Assembly: GCA_965220235.1 (NCBI GenBank)
Contig: OZ244815.1
Span: 620,001 to 684,000, forward strand
Direction: 5' to 3'
Origin: Bin55 sp965220235
GTDB taxonomy: Bacteria > Pseudomonadota > Gammaproteobacteria > Pseudomonadales > Azotimanducaceae
DNA length: 64,000 nt
Below, in pieces: positions 16,515-24,381 of this stretch (within the stretch, counting starts at the first letter, position 1; each line of letters starts with the position of its first letter). The notes under the pieces were generated by a model. That model worked only from the letters and a program-made list of their open reading frames with translations, was not told the DNA's origin and ran no database searches. Both the position numbers and the translations under genes were made by a program.

Positions 16515-18437
16515 GTGACTCAATCCACTGACTCAATGACTGAATTCGGCGATGCCGTTGAACATCCGACGACGCAGTTTGGTTTACTTGGAACGCGTCG
16601 TCTATTACCGTTATTCATTACCCAATTCTTCGGCGCGTTCAACGACAACGTATACAAGCAAGCTCTTTTGCTGATATTTGTCTTTAGTGCGATTTCACAG
16701 TCTTACGACACGAACCTGCTGAATAACGTCGCTGCGGGTTTATTTATTCTGCCGTTTTTCCTGTTCTCTGCGACTGCAGGTGCGTTAGCGGATAGTTACG
16801 ACAAAGCAACTCTTGTTCGCTACATCAAGGCGATGGAAATCTTGATTGCAGTCCTCGTAGCAGTGGCTTTGGTTTCCCAAAACCTTGTCGCGATGCTTGC
16901 GGTACTGTTTCTATATGGAACTCAATCCACGTTTTTCGGGCCATTGAAGTTCTCGCTACTGCCACAACAGTTGCACCCATCGGAACTGGTTGGCGGTAAT
17001 GCAATGATCGAGATGGGCACATTTGTTGCGATCCTACTCGGAACGATTGTTGGTGGCGTTCTGGGTAATTCCGACCTGCTAGGGGACATGGTGCAAGTGA
17101 ATGTGTGGGTTTCGATTACGGTGGTTTTGGCCGCGATCGTTGGATTTGTCGCATGCCTACAAATCGCGTCGGCACCACCTGCCCATCACGATAAGATCAA
17201 TTGGAACCCGATCACCGAGACGGTCAATCTCATACGACTAACGATGGAACGAAAAGCGGTATTTCGAAGCGTCCTCGGGGTGTCGTGGTTCTGGTTGCTC
17301 GGATCGGTATTTCTTACGCAAGTCCCGAACCTGACGAAGGAATACCTTCACGGAGACGGGACCGTCGTGACCGCATTGTTGGTGGTTTTTACCGTATCAA
17401 TTGCCATTGGTTCGTTGGTTTGTGAACGAATGAGCGGTCGAAAAATCGAAATCGGATTAGTGCCTCTCGGTGCATTAGGCATGAGTGTTTGGGGGATCGA
17501 CGCGTATTTCAGTATTCTGGCAATTGAACCTGTAGCGCTTCGTAGTGCATTCGAGTTCTTGGCGGCAGACGGCGTTCCTAGGCTTCTTGTCGACTTGACC
17601 TTCTTGGGAATATCGGCGGGTGTGTTTGTCGTACCGATGCAAGCACTCATTCAGAACCGAACGCCACCAGAGAAGGTGGCGCGCGTCATTGCGGGGAACA
17701 ATGTGCTGAATTCGCTTGCGATGGTTCTAGGGGCGGGTATTTCTGTATTGTGGTTGACGGTACTCGATTATGGAATTCCCTCGCTATTCCTCTTGATCGC
17801 CATCCTTACCGCATGTGTCGCAGCCTACATTTTCGTTACGGTACCAGAATTCGTGATGCGATTTATCGTATGGCTCGTGGGTCATTCAGTGTATCGCGTT
17901 GATCACGAAGGTCTCGACCACATCCCGGATCGGGGACCGGTGGTGTTGGTTTCCAATCACATCACGTACGTTGATTTCATGTTGCTCGCCGGCGCGATAC
18001 GTCGTCCGCTCCGTTTCATCATGCATCGCTCGTTTTACGACTTGCCGATCATTCGCTTCGTATGCAAGGTCGGTGGGGCCGTTCCGATAGCAACGAAGGA
18101 AGAGGATGCCAAGGTTTACGAAGAGGCATTTGAGAAAATCAAAGAAGGTTTGGCGAGCAACGAGATCTTTTGTCTCTTCCCGGAAGGTCGATTGACCCCG
18201 ACAGGAGAAATGATGCCGTTTCAACGAGGCATCGAGCGGATCCTACGAGAGTCACCCGTGCCAGTGGTACCCGTAGCACTGAGTGGATTATGGGGTAGCT
18301 ACTTTTCGAAAGCACCCAATGCACGAAAGCTTCCGAAGCGTGTTCGTGTTTCAGTGGGAGAACCCGTCTTACCTGAAGCAGCGACGGCCGAGGGATTGCA
18401 GGATCAGGTTCTCGCATTGCGTGGAAGTACACGATAG
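16515..18437 (+). CDS. MFS transporter fused to PlsC-type acyltransferase (LplT/Aas-like)
   Basis: The 640-residue protein has an N-terminal major-facilitator domain (about 25-430, with FGAFNDNVYKQALLLI near its start) and a C-terminal lysophospholipid acyltransferase domain (about 450-640) with the HX4D motif in SNHITYVDFMLL and the FPEGRLTPTG motif. In Enterobacteria LplT flips lysophospholipids inward and Aas reacylates them; Aas also carries an acyl-ACP synthetase domain, which is absent here. The likely role is phospholipid remodelling at the inner membrane. The GTG at 16515 is used; an ATG at 16536 is possible. It heads a four-gene same-strand run with gaps of 7, 2 and 2 nt. Confidence 0.88.
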   Translation: MTQSTDSMTEFGDAVEHPTTQFGLLGTRRLLPLFITQFFGAFNDNVYKQALLLIFVFSAISQSYDTNLLNNVAAGLFILPFFLFSATAGALADSYDKATLVRYIKAMEILIAVLVAVALVSQNLVAMLAVLFLYGTQSTFFGPLKFSLLPQQLHPSELVGGNAMIEMGTFVAILLGTIVGGVLGNSDLLGDMVQVNVWVSITVVLAAIVGFVACLQIASAPPAHHDKINWNPITETVNLIRLTMERKAVFRSVLGVSWFWLLGSVFLTQVPNLTKEYLHGDGTVVTALLVVFTVSIAIGSLVCERMSGRKIEIGLVPLGALGMSVWGIDAYFSILAIEPVALRSAFEFLAADGVPRLLVDLTFLGISAGVFVVPMQALIQNRTPPEKVARVIAGNNVLNSLAMVLGAGISVLWLTVLDYGIPSLFLLIAILTACVAAYIFVTVPEFVMRFIVWLVGHSVYRVDHEGLDHIPDRGPVVLVSNHITYVDFMLLAGAIRRPLRFIMHRSFYDLPIIRFVCKVGGAVPIATKEEDAKVYEEAFEKIKEGLASNEIFCLFPEGRLTPTGEMMPFQRGIERILRESPVPVVPVALSGLWGSYFSKAPNARKLPKRVRVSVGEPVLPEAATAEGLQDQVLALRGSTR

Positions 18438-18444
18438 GTAGGGA

Positions 18445-18852
18445 ATGTCGAAATTAACCGAATCTGACGGGTATTTTCCTATCCATCCTCGCGAATATCC
18501 GATTTTCAGACCTCGAGAAAATGAGTGTCCGTACGGATTGTTAGGTCTGCGTTCGGGCGACCACATTAATCTTGATGCCATACGTGTCGCGAAACATCAC
18601 GACGACGTTGTTGCGGCATACAAATTCAAACGACTGTCCTCCTTGGCGTTTGAGATCGAGGCGATGGGAGTTAGCGAACCCTATCGAAACCGTGGTTTGG
18701 GAAGCTGGATGTTGGCGCATGCGGTCGGCATAATCGAATCAAAAGGAGGTCGGGATGTGATCATTCACGCACCTTTATGTGAATTCCTAGGTCGTCTCGG
18801 TTTTAAAGTAGCGGGTTCGAATCGATTGCGACTGACATTAACGGCTGACTGA
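18445..18852 (+). CDS. GNAT-family N-acetyltransferase
   Basis: The 135-residue protein fits the GNAT fold. The acetyl-CoA-binding motif is seen as VSEPYRNRGLGSWMLAHAV (residues about 76-94), preceded by the strand FEIEAMGV and followed by a C-terminal strand with LGRLGFKVAG. The substrate cannot be deduced. It starts 7 nt after the MFS-PlsC gene and ends 2 nt before the lumazine synthase-like gene, so it is probably co-transcribed with both. Confidence 0.8.
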   Translation: MSKLTESDGYFPIHPREYPIFRPRENECPYGLLGLRSGDHINLDAIRVAKHHDDVVAAYKFKRLSSLAFEIEAMGVSEPYRNRGLGSWMLAHAVGIIESKGGRDVIIHAPLCEFLGRLGFKVAGSNRLRLTLTAD

Positions 18853-18854
18853 CG

Positions 18855-19325
18855 ATGTCATTAACCGCGATGGACGAGTCATCGGTACCTCGTGTCAATG
18901 GCGGGGTCGTTGCGATTCTAAGATCCAAGTGGCACAAAGAACTCGTCCTCAACATGGCGACAGCTTGCACACGAGTATTGAGGGCGCACGGCATCGAAAA
19001 GGTGGAGGATCACGAGGTTCCAGGCACACTCGAATTGCCGCTTGCAGTCCGTGTCTTGGCCGAAAAAGGCAACTACGACGGGTTTGTATGTCTAAGCGTG
19101 GTGGAGAAGGGGAGTACTGCTCACTTCGACATGATCGTTCACGCGACGACGCAAGCGTTGCAACAGGTTTCGGTTGAACAGAAAGTACCGGTGATTAATG
19201 AGATCATCGCGGTGTACGACATCGCCGACGCAATTGCGCGCGCGTCCGATGACGAATTCAACAAGGGCATTGAAGCGGCAGCGGCGACGCTTGAGATGAT
19301 TAACTTCGTGCGCGCTAACGAATAG
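18855..19325 (+). CDS. Divergent lumazine synthase homologue (RibH-like)
   Basis: Lumazine synthase condenses ArP and dihydroxybutanone phosphate in riboflavin synthesis. The 156-residue protein keeps the overall pattern: VPGTLELPLAVRVLAEKGNYDG, then a GSTAHFD segment with the catalytic His, and NKGIEAAAATLEMINF near the end. Several active-site positions differ from ordinary RibH: the VIRG segment is VVEKG, the FGVLT loop is NEIIA, and the N-terminal RFN region is RSKWH. No other riboflavin gene is adjacent, and a canonical copy may exist elsewhere. It may be a paralogue with altered substrate. It sits 2 nt after a GNAT gene and 2 nt before the hexosaminidase-kinase gene. Confidence 0.8.
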   Translation: MSLTAMDESSVPRVNGGVVAILRSKWHKELVLNMATACTRVLRAHGIEKVEDHEVPGTLELPLAVRVLAEKGNYDGFVCLSVVEKGSTAHFDMIVHATTQALQQVSVEQKVPVINEIIAVYDIADAIARASDDEFNKGIEAAAATLEMINFVRANE

Positions 19326-19327
19326 GT

Positions 19328-22219
19328 TTGTCCAACTCACTCCAGCGGAATTCCGCAGTTGGCGTCTTATTACCGAGCGTGCGTGAGATTCGACGCTTAG
19401 ACGAAACTCGCTTACTTAAACCTTCATCTGTCACGCTTGCACCCCAAGGCTCAAGCCAGAGTCGAATTCAGAACGCTTTACGTCGATATGGGTTAGATCG
19501 ATACCCAGTACGTGTACGTGTCGATGAGAACGTTGATCGAGAACCCCGTCTTGATGATGAATACGGGTACGAAATACGTGTATCGGAACCGGGAATTGAG
19601 ATCGGAGCCAATTCCACTTGGGGAGCGATTACTGCCTGTAGTGTACTAGCAGCACTCGCATGGCGCGACGGCATGCTGCCTCACTGTCATCTTTTAGATA
19701 AACCTGCCTATCCCTGGCGCGGGCTAATGATCGATACAAGTCGCCACTTTATTTCGATTCAATCGTTGAAAGAAACGCTTGATTTGATGGCTTGTTATCG
19801 GTTGAACGTCTTACATCTGAATCTTTCTAACGACCAGGCGTGCCGATTCAGGAGTGAGCGATTCCCACGTCTCGCCGCCACCGAGAGTTATTCCACCAAG
19901 GAACTTAATGACCTCGTAGCTTTTGCGGCGGATCGAGCGATCCGCATCGTTCCGGAGCTGGACGTACCGGGGCACACGACCAGTTGGATTTGGGCATACC
20001 CTGAATGGGGGGCAGGGCACTTAGAGGAGGCGTCTACTGGTTTTGGCGTCCACGAAGCATGTTTGAACCCGACAAAGCCCGAAGTATTCGACGCCATCAA
20101 GGACGTATTCGATGAACTGTCTGAGGTGTTCCCCGATAGCCATGTGCATATTGGAGGCGACGAGGTCAACTCCACGTGGTGGGATCGAAACGCACAGATT
20201 CAAGCTTGGATGGCTTCGCAGGGTATGGCGACAGCTCATGAACTACAGACTTGGTTCATCACGGAACTCGGCACTCATCTGATAGCGAAAGGGAAGCAAG
20301 TTATTGGCTGGGATGAGGTACTTGCGCCAAAGTTACCGCAGGAGTACACGATTCAGGCTTGGCGTGGTATGAGAGCCCGTGACGCGGCACACCAAGGGGG
20401 GCACGCGACCATCGTATCCTCGCCGTATTACTTGGACCTGTTTCTACCCGCAGACTACCACTATCGCTATTCTCCGTCGATGACGATCGCTGAATCCAAT
20501 GACGCCGATACACAAGCACTATCAGATTCACGACTTGCACATGTACGCGATGGATTACGGTGGCAAGCGTCGTTTGGCATTTTCGATCCTGTTCCGCGGA
20601 GGGAGGGGGGCAATATCCTCGGTGGCGAGGCATGCATGTGGAGCGAGATCGTTGACGATGAGACGCTACACACGCGGGTATGGAGTCGCATGCCAGCAAT
20701 CGCGGAGCGGTTTTGGTCCGGTGATCAGAGCTTGGACGAGGCGAGTATGTATGCACGACTTGAGCTTGGTATTCCCTATTGGCAAAGGAAGTTCAGTATC
20801 AGCAGGCTCTTGGCTCCCCCGTCAGAGCTGGATCCGCCAGCGTTGCGCCCTCTAGTTAAGCAACTCGAACCGGTTAAGTGGTATGCCAGATTGATTGGTA
20901 TGAATCTGGTTTCGGCGCGTACGTCAGGACAAGTTGAGAGCGCTTATGTAAGACCGTACGATCTAAATACCCCATTGAATCGTGTTGTCGACTATTTGCC
21001 ACCGGAGAGTTTCGAAGCGCGTCGAGTTGAGGAGGCGTTGCGTGATTCTTTGCCGTTGACGAAGTGGCTCGAGGAATGGCGAAACCAGGCGGCCGCGTTT
21101 GACGACTGTGCACGAGAGGAAGGCAGGCTAGCTGAATTACGAGAACTGAGCCGTCGCCTCGAAACACTCGCGGCGATCCACCGAGGGGAGTCACCCGTGG
21201 ATATGTCTTTGGAAGAGCCAGTTGGTGAGTACTTACTTCCAATAGCTGCCCCGATCTTGGGTGATGCGATCATGCGTATCGGGAAACGATTTGGCGCTAG
21301 CGGTGGCGATGTCGTGGAAGTCACAAAAGGTCACATCAACGATACGTTTGTGATAGATGGTAAATACCTCCTTCAGCGAATTAACCGCTCAGTATTCGAT
21401 GTTGAGGCACTACTAGGTAATCGGCGAATGCTGGATGAAGTGATCCGAAGCGTGGTACCTCGCGCATTGGTAACGGTAGATGGAGCAGATCATCTTGTTG
21501 GAGTAAACGGTGAAGTGTGGCGAGCGGCTACTTTCGTCGAAGCGCGTAATTTCGATGTGCTGCCGACGGAACTGTGCAGAGAGGCGGGATCTGCATTTGG
21601 TGGATTCTTAACGTTACTTCAAAAATGTAGCAATAGACCGGTGCCTGTCATCGAGGGTTTTCACGATATCGACAGGTACTTACGGGAATATGACACGCTC
21701 GACGCAACGCCCGATAGTCGCGAATGCGTCGAATTGGCGACCAAACTTCGCTTGTCAATTCGAACCTTTGATCCGCATGAATTCCAGGTCATTCATGGTG
21801 ATTGCAAGGTTAACAATCTGCTGTTCGATTTAGAAAACCCTAAGGTCTCAGGGATCATAGACCTTGACACCATCATGTGGGGACATCCTGCATGGGACTT
21901 CGGTGATTTGATCCGATCCGTTCTAACAGGCTCGGTGAATAAGGGGGATGAAAGAACACGCATTCAGTCGACTACTGAAGGCTTTGTAAGGTCCTATGAG
22001 ATTAATAGAGCATCGCTTGAGAGTTTTGCGTACGCGCCATCGCACATGAGTTTTATGCTGGGTATACGTTTCCTAGCTGACCACTTCAGAGGCGACACGT
22101 ACTTCAAGGTCGAAACCCACGGCGACAACCTCGTGCGCGCAACCGAGCAGTTCGAACTATCCGAGCGATTAACTAGGGTCGCGTCGGATATTAACGAGTG
22201 GTTACTGCAGAGCTCCTAA
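19328..22219 (+). CDS. GH20 beta-N-acetylhexosaminidase fused to NahK/APH-type sugar kinase
   Basis: The 963-residue protein has two enzymatic halves and no signal peptide, so it should be cytoplasmic. Residues about 10-480 form a glycoside hydrolase family 20 domain, with the catalytic pair Asp278-Glu279 in HIGGDEVNSTWW and substrate-site features WRGLMIDTSRHF and AERFWSG. Residues about 650-963 are an aminoglycoside-phosphotransferase fold: GHINDTFVIDGKYLLQRIN near the nucleotide loop, the catalytic HGDCKVNN (His823, Asp825, Asn830) and the metal site IIDLDTIMWG. The GHINDTF/LLQRIN pattern is that of N-acetylhexosamine 1-kinases such as NahK. Plausibly one chain releases a terminal GlcNAc or GalNAc and phosphorylates it. 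The start is TTG at 19328. Its stop overlaps the convergent amidohydrolase by 4 nt. Confidence 0.88.
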   Translation: MSNSLQRNSAVGVLLPSVREIRRLDETRLLKPSSVTLAPQGSSQSRIQNALRRYGLDRYPVRVRVDENVDREPRLDDEYGYEIRVSEPGIEIGANSTWGAITACSVLAALAWRDGMLPHCHLLDKPAYPWRGLMIDTSRHFISIQSLKETLDLMACYRLNVLHLNLSNDQACRFRSERFPRLAATESYSTKELNDLVAFAADRAIRIVPELDVPGHTTSWIWAYPEWGAGHLEEASTGFGVHEACLNPTKPEVFDAIKDVFDELSEVFPDSHVHIGGDEVNSTWWDRNAQIQAWMASQGMATAHELQTWFITELGTHLIAKGKQVIGWDEVLAPKLPQEYTIQAWRGMRARDAAHQGGHATIVSSPYYLDLFLPADYHYRYSPSMTIAESNDADTQALSDSRLAHVRDGLRWQASFGIFDPVPRREGGNILGGEACMWSEIVDDETLHTRVWSRMPAIAERFWSGDQSLDEASMYARLELGIPYWQRKFSISRLLAPPSELDPPALRPLVKQLEPVKWYARLIGMNLVSARTSGQVESAYVRPYDLNTPLNRVVDYLPPESFEARRVEEALRDSLPLTKWLEEWRNQAAAFDDCAREEGRLAELRELSRRLETLAAIHRGESPVDMSLEEPVGEYLLPIAAPILGDAIMRIGKRFGASGGDVVEVTKGHINDTFVIDGKYLLQRINRSVFDVEALLGNRRMLDEVIRSVVPRALVTVDGADHLVGVNGEVWRAATFVEARNFDVLPTELCREAGSAFGGFLTLLQKCSNRPVPVIEGFHDIDRYLREYDTLDATPDSRECVELATKLRLSIRTFDPHEFQVIHGDCKVNNLLFDLENPKVSGIIDLDTIMWGHPAWDFGDLIRSVLTGSVNKGDERTRIQSTTEGFVRSYEINRASLESFAYAPSHMSFMLGIRFLADHFRGDTYFKVETHGDNLVRATEQFELSERLTRVASDINEWLLQSS

Positions 22220-23388
22220 CTAGCAATCCCGTAGAGTTTTTGCACGTTTGTTCGGGTAATCTTCTCGCGATCTTCTTCGTCGATCCCATTAAATAGTTCA
22301 TCAAGTACTTCTACCGAACATGGCCAAGTCGAATCGGTATGAGGGTAATCCGAACCCCACATCAAATTGTCAATGCCGATCATGTGGCGTGTGGCCAGAG
22401 CCGCCCGGTCGTCTTCGATCGTAGCATAGAACTGGCGATGCCAAACCTCGTGCGGGTGTGGACCAGTGTATGGTTCTGCGATGTTGCGACGCTCCCGTTG
22501 CAACCCTTGTTCGACACGATCAAGCCAATGCGCGATCCATCCTGCATTGAACTCCGCAACGACGATTTTTAGATTCGGGTGGCGTTCGCAAACGCCGCGG
22601 CACATGAATTCGACAATCGTTGATTGAACGGTGTGTTGTGTTCCGGCATAGCCAGCTATACCGTCCGGTCTCAATTGTTTGCTTCGATACTCGCGAGGTA
22701 TGTAGGAACCACATCCTACGTGCATGGAGAGTGGGAATTCGGCTTCTTCCGCCATAGACCAGAGAGGCTCGTAGGCGTCGTCGTAATACGGTCGTTCTGC
22801 AGGGGAAGTGCATGGGATACACCCGCCTTTGAAGCCGAGTTTTATCACTCGATCTAGTTCGTCGAGCGCGGCGTCTGGGTTCTGAACGGGAATGGCTGGT
22901 AGACCGTGAAGGCGGCCATTGCTAGCGACCTCGTAATCGTGCAACCAATCGTTGTAGTTCTTCTGTAGCGCGACCAATAGTGGTGTGTTTTTCATGCCAA
23001 ACATGCCGAAGTATCCGGGATACAGAAACTCGGCCGCTAAGCCGTCGATGTCTTGATCTTCGTAACGGTGCGCACCATCGACCAATCCAGGCCGCATCCC
23101 CGCATAGCCACTCTTGAATAGCGCTACGAGTTCGGGATCTTGCATGTGTGCGACGTCGGGTTTGTGTCCTGCCTTGCGATTTAGCGGTTCGTTACGTCGT
23201 AGACGTGTAGCGGCCATGCCCATTCGAGCAACACTCACCCCGTGCATGCCTCGTGCAGGCACAACGATCGCGTCGACTTGATCACCGACATCCATGATGC
23301 GCGGTGCTTCGTCACCGAATCGCTCAGCTAGTCCTGTGAAGACGTCACGACCTTCGACAACGTGGGAATCGGCTGAAATTGGCTGCAT
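22216..23388 (-). CDS. Amidohydrolase family 2 (TIM-barrel metal-dependent hydrolase/decarboxylase)
   Basis: The 390-residue protein belongs to the amidohydrolase_2 group, which includes ACMSD-type decarboxylases. The metal motif near the N-terminus is ADSHVVEG (Asp-x-His), with the later histidine in SMHVGCG and the catalytic Asp in WGSDYPHTDSTWP. ATG at 23388 is preferred because AGAGG lies 8 nt upstream; a further in-frame ATG at 23415 would place that site inside the gene. The substrate is unknown; relatives act on aromatic acids or phthalate-like compounds. It overlaps the convergent hexosaminidase-kinase gene by 4 nt. Confidence 0.85.
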   Translation of the reverse strand: MQPISADSHVVEGRDVFTGLAERFGDEAPRIMDVGDQVDAIVVPARGMHGVSVARMGMAATRLRRNEPLNRKAGHKPDVAHMQDPELVALFKSGYAGMRPGLVDGAHRYEDQDIDGLAAEFLYPGYFGMFGMKNTPLLVALQKNYNDWLHDYEVASNGRLHGLPAIPVQNPDAALDELDRVIKLGFKGGCIPCTSPAERPYYDDAYEPLWSMAEEAEFPLSMHVGCGSYIPREYRSKQLRPDGIAGYAGTQHTVQSTIVEFMCRGVCERHPNLKIVVAEFNAGWIAHWLDRVEQGLQRERRNIAEPYTGPHPHEVWHRQFYATIEDDRAALATRHMIGIDNLMWGSDYPHTDSTWPCSVEVLDELFNGIDEEDREKITRTNVQKLYGIAS

Positions 23389-23483
23389 GATGTCTACCTC
23401 TGATGATTCAATCATTTTAGAAAAAGTGCGTACTTTCGAGTCAAGGTATAAACAGCCATGATCAAAGAGGCGATGGAAGCGTC

Positions 23484-23858
23484 ATGCGTCAAAATTCGGT
23501 TGGCACTCTGCTTCTAGCGGTGCTCTTATTGCAGGCTAGTTGTGGTACGTCTGTGGTGCCCCCGATCCTGCTTGAGAGTGGTCGAATGGTTTATCCACCC
23601 GAATCACGTGAAGCGAAAGTTGAAGGATCGGTGCTCGTCCAGTATGACGTGAGTGAGGAAGGTCTGGTTAGCAATATTCGTGTTGTTAGTTCATCGCCAT
23701 CTGACGTTTTTGATCAAGCAGCTATCAATTTTGTACGTACGTGGCGCTTTCAGCCTCAAAAGCGTAGCGGTGTACCGGAAGCAGTTGAAAACGTTCAGAG
23801 TCGAATTTCGTTTACATTAGATGACGGTGACGCCTCCTATCTGGAGTTCATTGAGTAG
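23484..23858 (+). CDS. Small TonB C-terminal-domain protein, probable lipoprotein
   Basis: The 124-residue protein starts with a signal peptide ending in a lipobox-like LQASC (Cys20; the -3 Gln is atypical). The rest is a TonB C-terminal-like fold: YPPESREAKVEGSVLVQYDVSEEGLVSNIRVVSSSP, then FDQAAINFVRTWRFQP. In ordinary TonB this domain is tethered to the inner membrane by a helix and a proline-rich arm; both are missing here. It may be an outer-membrane or periplasmic binding module rather than an energy transducer. Its end overlaps the convergent membrane protein by 11 nt. Confidence 0.8.
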   Translation: MRQNSVGTLLLAVLLLQASCGTSVVPPILLESGRMVYPPESREAKVEGSVLVQYDVSEEGLVSNIRVVSSSPSDVFDQAAINFVRTWRFQPQKRSGVPEAVENVQSRISFTLDDGDASYLEFIE

Positions 23859-24381
23859 CAATCACTTTCAATTCGTCGATCAAGAGATTCATATCTCGAA
23901 CATTTTGTCTCGTGAAACGAACCAAAACAACGTAAGTGACCACTACTACTACGAAACTCGGTAGAAGCATGGCGAAATAACCAAGAAGGAGGTCCCAAGG
24001 TAGATCCTCGCGTAGTCGACTGATACAGCGGTATAACCAAATCCCCTCATATATCAACGCCAATGCGAGAATCAGCCATGTCGTAATCCTCACAATTTTC
24101 TGGAACAGAAATCGACCGGAAATTGTGACTGTTGTGCCAACTGTTTTGACGTCAGCGTAAAAAACAGGGTGAATGAGCACCCAAACGCTCACTCTAGCTA
24201 CATAGGCAGTCAAGTGATCACGATGGAGTCGAAATGCAACTTTCCCCGATTCTTTTTTAGAGCGCAGGGCTGCCCACACGGATCGTCGGCGTATACGTTT
24301 TAAAAACTCATCTGTTGGAACCTGGCTCTCGAATTCGAAAGGGATGCCGACGGTGACTAGTCGCCAGGTCAATCGCCGCAT
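23848..24381 (-). CDS. Hypothetical membrane protein
   Basis: I do not recognise this 177-residue protein. It has a basic N-terminal part (about 1-95, with several R/K clusters) and two strong membrane segments at about 99-117 and 133-153, ending with a charged C-terminus. It overlaps the amidase gene by 13 nt at its start, so it is probably co-transcribed with the amidase and the PhyH-HEAT gene. Nothing indicates catalysis; it may be a sensor-like or accessory protein. Confidence 0.65.
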   Translation of the reverse strand: MRRLTWRLVTVGIPFEFESQVPTDEFLKRIRRRSVWAALRSKKESGKVAFRLHRDHLTAYVARVSVWVLIHPVFYADVKTVGTTVTISGRFLFQKIVRITTWLILALALIYEGIWLYRCISRLREDLPWDLLLGYFAMLLPSFVVVVVTYVVLVRFTRQNVRDMNLLIDELKVIATQ

